Source: Taenia hydatigena (taxonomy: Eukaryota; Platyhelminthes; Cestoda; Cyclophyllidea; Taeniidae). Taken from it: a DNA stretch of 64,000 bases. The notes under the pieces were generated by a model. The model did no database searches. It was not told where the DNA came from and saw only the letters and a program-made list of their open reading frames with translations. The DNA lies in contig JADWOT020000002.1 of assembly GCA_036345935.2 (NCBI GenBank), positions 4,104,617-4,168,616 of the forward strand, written 5' to 3'. The translations under genes were made by a program, and so were the position numbers. Of the stretch, positions 1 through 11,931 are shown piece after piece (within the stretch, counting starts at the first letter, position 1; each line of letters begins with the position of its first letter).

Positions 1-508
1 AACGCTTTCATGTCCCAAGTTGACGTAATGCTGTTTGGCGTCGCGAAACTCCATCGGAAGTGTGCCGGAAGTGGTATTTCATGCCTTTGCCTCGCCTGCA
101 AAGTAAGAAAATATTTAATGCATAATAGAAAACATGCAAGCATCTGACTCTACGAGGAGTGAAATGTGGGACGTTTAGTGCTAAGATATTTATGGCGATG
201 GCAGCAAGCAACTTGAATGGCACTTGCTCATCATAAACTTTAACCTTCGACTCGAGGGTGTGCAATATAGTGATGAGCATAAGCAGCGGAAAATGCCTTC
301 TTGTTAATACGCTAGTATAGCTGGTGTTTTGTTTAAAACATTTTTCCGGATGTGTTTCTCCTGCCATTCGATCGGGCAAAAGGCGTCCGTCACTTGTTTT
401 CCCACTCAATACAATCCTATTTGCGACATACTATAATTAAATGGAAAAGTGGAACATCCCTACAACACTACCTGCAACCCTCCTTATGAACACCACAATC
501 ACACTTAC

Positions 509-765
509 CAGCCTACCAGTGGGCAGTGTTTTAATGATTTCACAGAATACGCAAGCGAAGCTTTCATTTGTAAGCGCATGGTATCGTGTTTCGGCCTCCA
601 GCCAATAAAGAATACGCATTCCTTGCAAAAATCTCACTTATTTGCTCTAGAGTAAAAGAAGGTTCAAGGGTTGAAATTCAGTCAGTCTAATCTGGTTCAC
701 ATTCCAAAGTAAAGTAATGGTGTATGCCCCACGCAGCACCATCAAAAGTGATCTGAAAGTGGTTT
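509..765 (-). pseudogene. Degenerate FN3 exon (FN3-C)
   Basis: This is the relic of a fibronectin type III exon on the minus strand. Its 3' end reads an FN3 G-strand ending in KTLPTG, matching the ends of the two intact FN3 exons in this window (QTLPAG, TTLRTG). It is followed by two possible donors: GTAGGC at the position used by the family, and a stronger GTAAGT 8 bases later. Upstream, in other frames, are an H-F-x-W motif and a short stretch with W and NQIRL that match the first half of FN3-B at 57966-58286. The halves lie in different frames, stop codons intervene, and part of the domain is missing, so it cannot encode a full module. It shows that the FN3 family extends to the left edge of the window. 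Confidence 0.45.
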
Positions 766-1848
766 TATTGCTTCTATTGCCTCTTTTTCAAAACAAGAAA
801 CGTATATTTTGCTTAGCAGAACTGTTGCAAGATTTATGGGCCACTTTGAAGCAGAAATCTTAGACTCTATCTCTTCCATATTAACAAAATAGTGTTAATA
901 GGCATAAATATTGGTTAGTTTCATTTGAAGTGCAACACTTGACCTGATCGATCGACACTTGCCATGTGTTTGTGAATATTCGCCTATGACGAATGAGCTT
1001 GATTTATAATGAAAAGTATATGTAAAGAAACGTACCAATGATTCCAATGGAGTGCAGCAGAGGTAGGATAGTAGCCTCAACAGCCCAATCCTTATTCAGT
1101 ACATCTAATTCGCGTGACATGCTAGTCATTTGCAAACAAATTACACTGATAACTAGTGTGCATGTAGCGATCTGCGTACAATGTATGAAAAATGAGGAGT
1201 TAAAACTAAGTGAATGCAAACAAGTGGAACTCAAGTGTCCATGGCGCTTTGTTAAAAATGGAAGCGATTAACTGGCGTGCAAAGTGCGCAAATGCTGGTC
1301 AGTAGTAAGTAGTAGAATTAAACTTACCACCCAGTTCTAGGTGGCTATTCACCGAGCGTAAAATCACCAACACCATAAGGTACAAGCAAAACGACATCGC
1401 CAACGGAGAATTGGGTTACAAGTATAAACTATGGGGTGTTTATACGAATAGGCACTATTATACCAGCCTATTAAATGCGTGTCCTTGAACCACAAGGCGA
1501 CACCTCCATGTGCAGAGTAGTTGATTGTGAAATGGTGTGTTGCTTTGTGCTTGTGAATCAGTGGCCTACTGCCACATGACTTGTCATAATGGTGCGCAGA
1601 CGCAAAGGCTAAAGTAAAGTGCAAGGCCTGGTCATAGCATGGATCTCAAGCTGTCGTTTGTGTCTATAGCTGGCAAGGCGATGTGGTTAGGCAGCCTTGA
1701 GGTGCAAAGCCAATTCAAAGAACAAAATTCACAGTCGAAATTCCCTGCAGTACTGATTAAGGATGGAATGCAACTGCCTTTTTGGGTCCATTACCACCTC
1801 TAACAAGATCCCGTAGAAGTGCGAGAAAACGTTTTTTTGTGTACTCAC

Positions 1849-1995
1849 CTCGGCATTTCCGAATTCATCGGCCTCATTTTGGTCAGAACCAAGGCCGCAG
1901 AGAACAAGACAGTCCGACTGGTAACAGACAGTTGTGTGGGCACGCCAGTTCACAAGGCTAGCTTGAGGTCTGATTGGCCAGATGAACCGGATCAA
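1849..1995 (-). CDS. Candidate internal exon, unit 1
   Basis: This is a 49-codon open frame on the minus strand with good splice context at both ends. It has a long pyrimidine tract and AG before base 1995 and a consensus GTGAGT donor after base 1849. Both junctions are phase 0 in the open frame; the other two frames contain stops. The peptide includes QASLVNW and three Cys. The acceptor and the QASLVNW block recur in the paralogue at 5545-5677. The spacing of aromatic residues vaguely recalls the start of the FN3 exons, but this is too weak for a domain call. It could be internal to a gene whose first exon is 2246-2368. Function unknown. Confidence 0.3.
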
Positions 1996-2245
1996 CTTGC
2001 GCAACAGAAATGGGAGTCGTGAAGAAAGAAGAATGTGGACGCGAATGCATCAACTTTGCCGCTACTTAAGTGTGGATTATCCAGATGGTGCTGATATGCC
2101 AGCGTAATTACCACGAGCAGTGCAAAAATTTTAGTCAGTGATCCATACATTCTTCCTAACCTTTTCCGCTAGCACTGCATCAACATTAAATCCGCAAAAT
2201 ATTTTCAATATAAACATCTAGCGCGAATAAAAACAGAGCACTTAC

Positions 2246-2368
2246 GTCGTAAACTGGTAAAATGCGAATCTTCGAAGAATTGCAGCCGTTCAGACAATCA
2301 TCGCGGGACAGCCACATATGTGTGATTCTGAGAGACACAGTCAACCAAACACTCTTGAGCACCATCAT
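2246..2368 (-). CDS. Candidate first exon, unit 1
   Basis: This is a 41-codon frame starting with two Met codons and a moderately hydrophobic N-terminus (MMVLKSVWLTVSL). It ends at a perfect GTAAGT donor in phase 0. The next candidate exon downstream on the same strand (1849-1995) has a phase 0 acceptor, so the two can be joined with a 250-base intron. The start could be a weak signal peptide. In the paralogous unit near 5950-5990 the matching frame has a TAG, so only this copy is open. No family recognised. Confidence 0.25.
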
Positions 2369-2730
2369 CAGTTAAGCAATGCAGAGGTGAGTCAAACTCA
2401 AAACCTAATTAAGATGCTTTGGTGGCAGTGACAAGATCCGTCATTTTCCGTAACCTCCGTGGTTATTTCATCAAACTGATGTTTTGCTGCTCCCACCAGT
2501 GCATTCGACCACCTCCATGCCCAAACCTTGATTAGACACCAAGGACAACGCCAAATATGGGTAGGATCGCACTGGTCGAAGGAACATTTCATAAACTTTA
2601 CTTTATTCGACTTGGACCTCAGTGCGAAAAATCCGCACAAATGGAGAAATGAGAACCATACCGCATGCAGCATGCTAGCGGACTGTGCTTGTGGGTTTCC
2701 AGTCGATTCGCACTCCGTTTTATAAGGCAC

Positions 2731-5544
2731 ACCTAGACTTCAATTCTTTCCAATTACATCTAAGCATGGTGATCTACCTGAAATACTGGTCAGGTTCGTA
2801 GGAGCGTGTCGAGTGCACCCATCTAGTTGGATGATGAATCAACAAATTTTTCTAATTAACGGATTGATTTAGCCGCCGTAAAACTTACTGAAGTTGAGAC
2901 ATGCTATTATTAGGTTGGGCCTTTTACCAGCACCTATGCATTCCGGTATCTATGCTGGGACTCGTGAGAGGCCTACTGACACGCAGACGGGAGTGCAATC
3001 CTAAGTTATGAATGCTTAACCACAAAGTTAAAAATATTGGGATTCGTGACTATCGTGGAAGGTATAAAACGGCTTTTAGATGATGAAGTTCGCTACACAT
3101 GTTTTATTCATTGATTAGCTGAATAGTAGTGTAGCATCAACCTTACTACGATAGTTGAAACGAGGCGTGGATCGTGCACTCAAAGGTGTACAATGACACG
3201 CTGTTGGCAAAAGAAGGAACAAGTAGATTTCTAGCAGATGTTGTTGGCAATATTATTAATATCAGGTGGGGCTGTATTTAATTCCACTCACGATCTGCGA
3301 AAAATGTATGCACTTGTAGAGCAGGCGAGATTTGTGCATGGATCGATTTGCCGAAAATTAAGTGCGACGGGTTTAAGCCTCAACTACGCTTCAGCAACTA
3401 TTGTTCAAAGTGACAAAATGCATAGCAGAGCCTGTATTTGCGATCGAATTCATCCCTTTTTCCTAAACCAATTGCAGGATCGTCAAACGGATTTACGAAA
3501 TTAAGTTATGCTCTTCCAATGTCCCTGCAGTCCGTTTATCTACGTAGTAAAGGCAAGTATGGCCTGCGTGATTACGGTATGTAAGCATTCAAGTTAACAA
3601 TTTTTGAGTCAAATGCACCAAGAAACTCTCCAAGGTTCATCTTCTTCAAGGTTATGAAGTGGATTTGAGAATATTAACTATTGTGCACACACTTTTTCTT
3701 AAAAGAGTTGGGCGATAATGATTATCATATGGCGAGCTTCACAATAAATTAGCTGCGACTCAATCCACATCTCACTGTACGCCTTTAGATGGGAGGCAAA
3801 TTTTAACCAGTTATTTAAGCATCTTCTTTCTTGTTAAGTTGGAGTGAAGCAGTTTCGTTCTATATTAACAGGCATTCTACACGTATTCTAGGCCGTTAAG
3901 CGTGCTCAGAAAATGAGGTTTATGCTGCGTGGCATCCACGATTCAAGACTAGAGGATGGTGTGTGGGTGTAATTTGACTTATTCACGCGCGAACTTGCTA
4001 CTAGCGCAGTCCTACACAATCCCTTGTCGACCTGAATGAGGCAGCGTGCGTCTTTTAAAATGGCTTGCTCTAAACTTTGTTTATCCTGAAAGCATTGTAG
4101 GCTCGCATCCACGCATCATGACACATGCAGACATCACCGCACCATGTGTACCCAATAGTGGTTATTGCTTACGATTTGCAGGTTTCGCCTTCGCATACCT
4201 TGGCATATCTGCAGCCCACCACCATACTATCCGCATGTCATGCACCGCGGGCTACTGCTCATTCCTAGTAATTCTATTCGGTGTTTGTCAGTCTTCGTGG
4301 CATTTAAACAACGTATAATGTGGTATGTAAGGACGACGCTTTATCCATCACAGTAGGGGTAGAGTAGATTTCGTGATATACACCAACAGACCACTTTGAG
4401 GTTCTGAGCTATATCTACTTCTTCGTGAGCTCTAACTGCACTCCATTTCTGATCGGCAAACAGGGGAAACAGTGACTGATAGAATGAACCAACACTAATG
4501 ATGTTGAGGCGATATGCGTGTATGATTTATGCACACTGGAATAACATTCACTCAAGCGTAGGCTGCTCATTTTGATTTTCCATTTTTGACCCCACCAGCC
4601 AGAGATAAAATGCGATCTAAATGAATGACTGCTATCGTTGTCATGTAAGAGGTGAGGCTAATTCACATATAATTTCTCCAGTCTTTCTTCCCCACCGAAG
4701 AGCTGTGCTCATTTCCTCTGTAATCGTCACACACCTCAAGCTTCTCAGTTTCGTCGACGTGCCTGCCATTCTGTCACAATTCTAAAATACAGAGGAAAAA
4801 CAAATTGATGGTTAAGATGTTACCTTAAATTAAGCACATCTGATGCAGACAGTGCAGGAGGCTCAGTTCGACCTCCTTTTGCTGGCATGCGGTGGCATAT
4901 AATTATTCAAACATTAAGATTTAATAATTATGGAATCAAACTGATTTGCAGTGTAGTCTATAGTTTACGCTCGATCAAAAAATGGGTCTACAAATATTTT
5001 GGCGAAAGGCCTGAGTCAAAACACTTACTTGCGAAAGCAAGTTTTAAAACGGAGCAGATGACAGGGTGAGGCGATGCCTCTCCACTCTGTGCATTATTGT
5101 GATAAAAACCTGATGATCACAAGCATTTGTTTGACTGCAATTAGTCAAGAGTTCGGTGAATTTCGATTATGTTCTCGCTCAGTGCCTGATTTGAGGGGTT
5201 TCTGAACCGTCTGCTTTCGTAGTCTTGGAGCGCACATCACAAATTTTCTTTGTATCACAGCTCAATTCGCAAATAATCTATTCTTTAGCGGAACTGTATT
5301 AATCAAAATTAAGTTTTGCTTCAAACACGGATTTTGAACACGGAGGTGCAGTTAAGGTATGCTAGGTGATGCCTCTCGGCATCATAGTGGACCCAACATT
5401 TATAGGAAAATCATAGTGACGAATCGGTGTCTGCGATGCAATCGTGCCTATGCAAGCCTGGGAGATCCATAGCAGACATGAGACACCGCTTTGACTTTCA
5501 GTTGCAACTAGGTTATTTGGCCATCTGCTTCGAAATATCCTAGT
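2731..5544. other. No supported gene
   Basis: I see no exon with convincing splice sites here. A short plus-strand frame at 3238-3504 starts MLLAILLISGG, which looks like the beginning of a signal peptide, but nothing supports it further. No repeats of this stretch were found elsewhere in the window. Confidence 0.4.
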
Positions 5545-5677
5545 TCCTTGACCTCTTTCTGACCCATCTCAAGACCACGGAAGACTGGGCACGGCCTGAT
5601 TGGAAATGAACAGCCATGTTTGCATGCCAGTTCACAAGACTAGCTTGAGTTATTGATGTTCTGATGAACTCGATTAA
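5545..5677 (-). pseudogene. Exon relic, unit 2
   Basis: This is the paralogue of the 1849-1995 exon. The acceptor (pyrimidine tract, AG before 5677) and the first ~18 codons including TQASLVNW are retained. The later part has diverged, and the consensus GTGAGT donor of unit 1 is not present at the matching place. The frame runs on to a stop near 5540. The companion first exon of this unit is interrupted by a TAG. Probably non-functional. Confidence 0.3.
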
Positions 5678-6315
5678 CTTCTCCCAACAGAAGTGGTAAT
5701 TGTGGAGAAAGGGGAAGGGAAACGAAGCCGTGTCTGCTTTGAGTCTACTTAAATATGAATTTTCCAGATAATGCTGGTAGGCTAGCGTAATTACCACAAG
5801 CAGTTTAGAAATCTTGGTCTAATATCTGCGCCTTCCTTTGTATCTTGCTCGCCAGCACTAAATGATCTTTGGATCCGTTAAGTATCTTTATATATATGCA
5901 CCAATCTTAAGCCAAAACACAGTCAACGCGAAGCAGCTGCATGTGCGTGCATTTGCGAAAGGCAGTTAACTAGGCAATCTTAAGCACTAGCATCAATATA
6001 ACAACGTGGAGGTATGTCATACTTAAACCACCAATCGAAATGCTGGGGTGACAATGTCAAAGTCTGTTATTTCTCGTAATTATGTGGTTATTTTGTCAAC
6101 ATGATGCTTTGCCGCCCATCAAAGTGTGCACCCACTCCCATGTCTAAACCTTGTTTGAATGCCTTGGAGAAGGCCTAAGACAGGCAGAACTGCACTGATT
6201 GAAGCAACAGTTCGCAAACCATCGTTCAGTTAAAATGGACCTTGGTGCAGGGAACCCGTGACAACAGTGTTTAAGACCATGCCATGTTAGTGGACTGTGT
6301 TTGTGACGAGTTCAG
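5545..6315 (-). repeat. Old direct duplication, unit 2
   Basis: This is the second copy of the 1840-2705 unit, same orientation. Shared blocks include the pyrimidine-rich acceptor, the QASLVNW coding block, the GTAATTACCACAAGCAG intron block and the downstream CCATGTCTAAACC[T]TG block. Indels and substitutions are frequent throughout. Confidence 0.55.
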
Positions 6316-7188
6316 CATAGGCGAAATTGACGAAGAGCGAACTGCGCATACTATCAGACTCAAATTGCGAGGTGGTCCCATGCATGCGTCATGATGTGTG
6401 GGCGTAGCACCACAACATCACATCACATCAACAGCAGCAAGGCAGATTTTACAAAGTGGAGCAAGGATCTTAAGACGAAATAGATATAGTCCATGTGATA
6501 GGAATATGGATCTTCTCACCCTGCCCTCTGGAGATGATGATTGTATTCCAAATACGGTCACTTGATTTTATGATAGCATCATTTCAGCACATTTGATGCA
6601 CAATAAGCATCGAGGAAGAATCGAGCGGAGTGTAACATTAATGCTAAAACCAAGAACAAAAGGGTTTCGTTGTTCACGGTGCATGCTAACATGCTGAATG
6701 GGCATGCTGGTCAAGCCCTTTCTCATTTAACGTGAGAAGTAATGATGCCGATTCTGCTGTGAAGCTCAAAATTGGCGTGGGTGATTTTATGTCGTCTGAG
6801 TGAGTTTTCTCTCTCACGAAAAGCGTAGGACGTCATGCGTGACAATTGCGGCAGAAAGAGCTCTGTCCAAATTTTTCTGTATTGGCGTACTCCCAGCATA
6901 ATTCGTCGTAGACATCAGGTGCGCATGTAGTATAAATGCATTGGCACCAATTTGCTAACGGAACTGGGCTTGGACCCTAATGTTGTGTCTCCTTTGCGTG
7001 GAATGCAGGACATCATGAAAAATGTAAGACTTGGAGGCATAAGACGTTTGATTAATTCGCAGCACAGCGTGAACACAGTTTCGAGTTGGCGGAAATGTTA
7101 ACCTATAGAGAATAAGGTGAGCATAAAAAAGTAAGCTAGAGCAGAGCCACAACTCGTGTGCCAACCATCAGTTTGAAAGGCAAATGTA
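6316..7188. other. No supported gene
   Basis: No coding signal was recognised. A short CATCA-rich run near 6415-6432 is the only local simple repeat. Confidence 0.4.
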
Positions 7189-7472
7189 GACCCCAAAGAT
7201 GACATTAAAGACACCTGCAGAATTGATCCATATGCAATCGAAATCAATCTTACACCGGCCCGCCAGTGGTGGGTGTAGGGGTCAAAAAATGCCACACATT
7301 GTTTTCCAGTAATATGTGGAAATAATTTAGACCCTATTATTGGTATGCTAGATAAGTGCAGAATTCGCTCATTCACTCTCGACGTTAAATTCACGTCAGT
7401 ATGTGGGTGGTGGGTGTGGGCGTTAGCAATGCCACATCTTGTGTGTCACCAACCCGTGTGGGGGATAACTTA
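7189..7472 (+). repeat. Two diverged ~142-bp tandem units
   Basis: Two consecutive units (about 7189-7329 and 7330-7472) share an order of landmarks. Each starts GACCC, has TGCAGAATT, a GTGG(T)GGGTGT core, AATGCCACA, and a final ATAATTTAGA/ATAACTTAGA. They are clearly related but diverged. The second unit ends 28 bases before the 100-N gap, so a longer array may lie in or next to the gap. Confidence 0.6.
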
Positions 7473-7500
7473 GAACGCAATGTAGTCATGTGTCAGATCT

Positions 7501-7600
7501 NNNNNNNNNNNNNNNNNNNNNNNNNNNNNNNNNNNNNNNNNNNNNNNNNNNNNNNNNNNNNNNNNNNNNNNNNNNNNNNNNNNNNNNNNNNNNNNNNNNN
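7501..7600. other. Assembly gap (100 N)
   Basis: There are exactly 100 N, the usual placeholder for a scaffold gap of unknown length. It adjoins the tandem repeat at 7189-7472, which may have stopped assembly. Confidence 0.95.
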
Positions 7601-10600
7601 CGAACTGTAACTGCTTTATGGATTTATGCAGCATACAGCATAAGGTTATGCTTAAGATGGCAGATAAGGCGAAATGCCTGTGACCATTTTGCAAATTTGT
7701 GGTTAAATTTCAATAATACACTCACTTCCCTCACTTCCCTTTTCCAAGGTGCGAGTGGTCTTTAGCCTGCCTGCAGTACCATAGCTTCCAAACGATGTCG
7801 AAGGGCATATCCAACGTCACAATATGGCATGATCTGGGAGGCTAATTTTGATCACCGCCTTGTTGGAACCACACGTCACCCACATCTACGTCACACAAAT
7901 TAGACATGAAAACTAAAATTATTTTGCCGCTTTAGCAGGCATTATTAACACAATTTTGATGAGACTACTACAATCATGCCCATTGAACCAAAGGTCATAC
8001 CAAACAGTGGCATGTGATGGACACGCTTGTTTCAGAATCGGCTCTTGTTTATTTTCTGAGAACTAAGTACGGCGCGATGAAAGTGATTTGCAACGATTCG
8101 CCCACATGTGCCGTTTTTCTTTTCTCATAACCTCACACATTACCGAGTCGCGTGTGCTATTTTAGCCAAATTTTTGCAACCCTCTCTCCCATGGACAGGG
8201 CACTGAATTACCTTCTATAAACGACACGTTCTTAGCACACTGCATTGTCCATACAGCACGTCAGTGCATCATTGACGTGGAAATGAATGCATCAATCAAC
8301 CTAAGTGTGCCGATATTTGCGGATGAAAAGTGATGCTAAATTAATAATTCCCTTTGTGATTTTAAGCAGCCACAGCGCTTTTTGCACAAACGCATCACTA
8401 GCTCAGTCTTTGTCAAGCGCCTTAGGGACCTCTTACTCTTTCCAGACAGACAGCGTGGGATGGAAGCAGGTGAGAGGGTGCGCTTAACAGCCATAAAAGT
8501 TCTTAATGCAAAGCGGTGCATGTTAAGATGCCATAAGCTTGCACCCCTCACATCCGGAACTCATAATCAACCCTCATATGCCTTCAACAGCATTTGTCTT
8601 CTTTGTCACGTTAAGTTCCACACTCTACTTTGCGTCCCAACAGCCATCACCGCTTTCTGGCTCGTGCTCCTTCAAACTCATCTACGAACCAGGTACCACC
8701 TTTGCTACAATATTTTATAAGAGCTACAATGCGGCGTGAATTGGATAAATTTAGGCACTCTTGGTTATGGAGGGTACGCCTTAAAATATGACTGCCTTTA
8801 AAATCATCAAGAACATTAAGACAGTGTATACTCCACGAGTTTCCTCTTTTTTCTTATGGACTAGTTTACCACTGAATGCAGATACCATTGCACCTCTGCG
8901 TCTATAAATGTCTCCTTATTCTTAATAAGCCACCTCTTGGAGTTTGTGGGACCCAAATCATGAATGCAGCTGCTGCACTGTCATATGGTATTGTATTTCC
9001 CTGTAACATTGTATTGTGCTTCGCTCACAGTGAGGCAGCAGATGACTTCTCTTTGTGAAGCTGAATGAATAGAAGATGTCTGCTATGTTAGCTGCTCAGA
9101 TTTCTACTTAATTTGGTGCTTGCCATATTAATTTGAGTAGGTGTTGTGGGTGGTAAGACTTCGTAAATGCAAATTGTTGTGAAATGTAGGCCTTTGTAAG
9201 GTTAATTTCCAGCCTTCGAATTTAGTCCTTATTGCGTTTTCGTTATTTGAGGATGCTGGTTGAATTTCAGATGATTTTCTGGGTCATAATTCCTTTTTTT
9301 TTATATAAGACAACTCGTTGAGTGGAAAAGCCATAAACGAAAGAGGATGGCTGCAGACTGCTTACCTCTAGCCATCGTTAGATTGTCGCGAGAAGAGGGT
9401 GAGAAGACTGCTTTAACGAGATGCACTCAAGGGTCATTGGAAGTCCCTTGAAAAAAGGGGGAACCAAGAGTAATTCCTGTACTCTGCACCAGCTTTTTTG
9501 GCCATCTAGACAGCTACGCCTTTTCTAATTAGGCGACCAGATGCGGAATAACCCTCATTTTATTGCAATGATTTCAGCACTTTAGCCATGTCATTTTCTT
9601 TGGCGAACACTTAACCAACCCACGGGAAGCGTGCTTAATCCTGCGCGTATAAGGCATGATCTGAAAGGGTATCGTTCAAGTTTGAGGTGATCCCAATTTT
9701 GGCATGCTTCATGGGATCTGGGTCGGCTGGTAAAGGTAGATACTAATTAGACAACCTCTTTCTATATTTAATTAATTACAACGTTTACGAATGTTAGCTT
9801 CGGTGTCTTTGGTGTTTAAAAATGGGTCAAGAATTGGAGTAAATAGCCCTTTTACATAGATTACACTTATCACGGCTATTGTTTGAAACAACACGGAAAG
9901 CATGAGAGGAACTAAGAACTCGTGAATTATAGGTCTGCCTCATAATTAACAAGATCTAGTGAGATGATATGTGCCGTGAAATCTTGCCAAAGGGAGACGC
10001 TTACGCAATGGACGACCTTAATGTTTAGTTTCCGAATGCTTAAGTAAAGGACTGGATGGCTTCAAAGAGAAAACAGTGACATAACGCATAACTGAGTGCC
10101 TTCGATACCTACGTGCCACGCAACCGTCCTCTAACAAGTCAATATTTGCCACTTTAAATGGTTCAAATCACCCCTGCATAGCCAGTTGTTCAAGCACTAT
10201 ACCTTCTCCAATGATCAACATGAGCATAACCATATTGACGCCGATAAGTTCAGCTTTTTTGAAAAGGCGTCATGCCTTTTTTTTAAATGCTGGCTAGACA
10301 GGATCTAGCCAGATCGCAAGTTTCATCCTAGAAGTGACCAGCTTTCCGAACTGGATAAAAATTAATAAGAATATATTTAAAGGTGAAATGAACCGCACAA
10401 TTTTAGGAAGCCACAATAATTCGCTTCCATGTGTTGTGCCAAATACAGCGTGAACTCCTTCGGACAGCCTATGGACCATCCTTTGATTTCTGAAATGCGC
10501 TTGCGAGGTGCAGCCAGTAAAAGTTAGAGGCAGTCCACCCATCGTTCACCATTTCACCCACCACAGGCAATGCATCATCCCCTCGTTTTTCTTTCCACCT

Positions 10601-10824
10601 CCTATGCCAAATTCATATATTTTCAGGTAACCCTAACAACGAGGCAAATTGCTTATCTGATTCTCACAAGATTTAATTTTAGCCATTGCTCTACCCAAAG
10701 CAGTCGGTCAGTTAGTGGCACGACTGAAAATAAAACGTCTTCTGGCTAACTGACACCATTTCCTGCGAATTTTAAGCGCCGTGCTTGCATTATTCACATG
10801 CTCGGCGTTGTTGGGGTCTATTTA
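7601..10824. other. No supported gene
   Basis: Only short frames without convincing splice context or recognisable domains are seen. The 112-codon frame near 8382-8720 on the plus strand shows no family motif and is not conserved elsewhere in the window. Confidence 0.4.
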
Positions 10825-11931
10825 TTGCTCGCTACGATCGTTGGCTTTGCGTACATGCATATTCCTTCCTTCAGTGTCCCTAAGATAGCAAGGGTTGCAT
10901 ATTCTCTCTAAATGGAACGACGCTCACCATTGCCCGTCGCCTTTTGCCACTCTGGCATTAACTGCCTTTAAGCATATTGGTAAGGTAAAAATGAATTATC
11001 TGACTGCTGCATTGCCGCTCAGTAGTCATTGTGCATGGTAGAATGGGCAAACGAGTTGAAATAGAAGGTGTAGACCTTTGTGGACGTGATTAAAGAATGG
11101 GAGTGGGAGGATGTAGGGTTGTGTGCCCTCGAAAAAGTAATTGGCACAGGGTGAACCGTGGATCACGTAATATTATGAGACAACGCTGGCTAAAGGCTGG
11201 TCGTCCAAGTGACTGCAGGCCATACCAAAGAGGAAACAAACAGCAGCAAATCGTCTTGCAAGTAGAGGAAGCAATGAAAAGCCTGAGTTGGATCGATTGC
11301 TGGCGAATATGCAACCGTAGACAAGCCAAATGCGGGCACGTGACTATAATATTTCTCAAATGAATGGAGGAAAATTAGCAGCATTTAGAAAAAAAAAAAC
11401 ACAAAAACTGGCTTCAGAATGAGTAGAGGAAAAAATATTGAAATCTGTGTGTCACACATATGTGGTGGTAAGATGAAATGATGAATAAGACTCGATGAAG
11501 GGCATGGCATCGTTTAAAAAAAAAACAAAAAATTGCATAATAATTGCTTTGTTTTCAAAATAAAATAAAAAGGGACACTTGGGGCTGTTAAGCGGTGGTG
11601 ATTTTATGGTGAAGATTCATCAAAAAGGTATTGGATAGGATTATATGAAGGAGCACTGATGCATGTATAAGACAAAAATAACGGTAGTAGTGGTAAAATA
11701 CGTGTCACGCGTGTGATGGGAAAATGAACTGAGAAAATTGAGGTGAGACGATATCACTATAAGGAGAATGCAAGTATTTAAACAAAGAATCATTTGATTT
11801 GTATGAAGATTTAACCTTAGGCACGGAAAGTAGAAGAAAAGTGGATAAAATGAATAAAATGAATGTGCGAGTGAAAGAATGAGGGAAGTGCTTCTACCAA
11901 TAGGCCATGATGTTGTTGGTGGTGGTCCCAC
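10825..11931 (-). repeat. Dispersed repeat DR1, minus copy
   Basis: Reverse-complemented, this matches 20257-20950 and 45094-45787. Shared blocks in order include (T)A(A/T)TAGAAGC(A/C)CTTCCC, GCATTCATT, TTATCCACTTT, TAGTGATAT/GATG followed by TCACCTCA, CGTGACACG and TTATACATG. Further on come CAAAGGTCTAC, ACTACTGAGC(G/A)GCAATGCAGCA and GGCAGTTAATGCCAGAGTG. This copy is about 300 bases longer in the middle and contains A-rich runs near 11390 and 11515. No coding potential or terminal structure was recognised. It is probably an old non-autonomous or decayed transposable element. Confidence 0.55.

Larger units (their letters stand above)
1840..2705 (-). repeat. Old direct duplication, unit 1
   Basis: This is paralogous to 5545-6315 in the same orientation, with an offset of about 3.7 kb. 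Conserved landmarks in order are a pyrimidine tract plus AG acceptor, a block coding for QASLVNW, and the intron block GTAATTACCAC[GA]AGCAG. A second block ends near the word GGACTGTG at 2680. Divergence is high, with many indels, so the duplication is old. It hosts two candidate exons listed separately. Confidence 0.55.

Noticed and set aside
8382..8720. 112-codon plus-strand frame
   Set aside because: No domain, no paralogue, no splice context; length is within chance for this much DNA.
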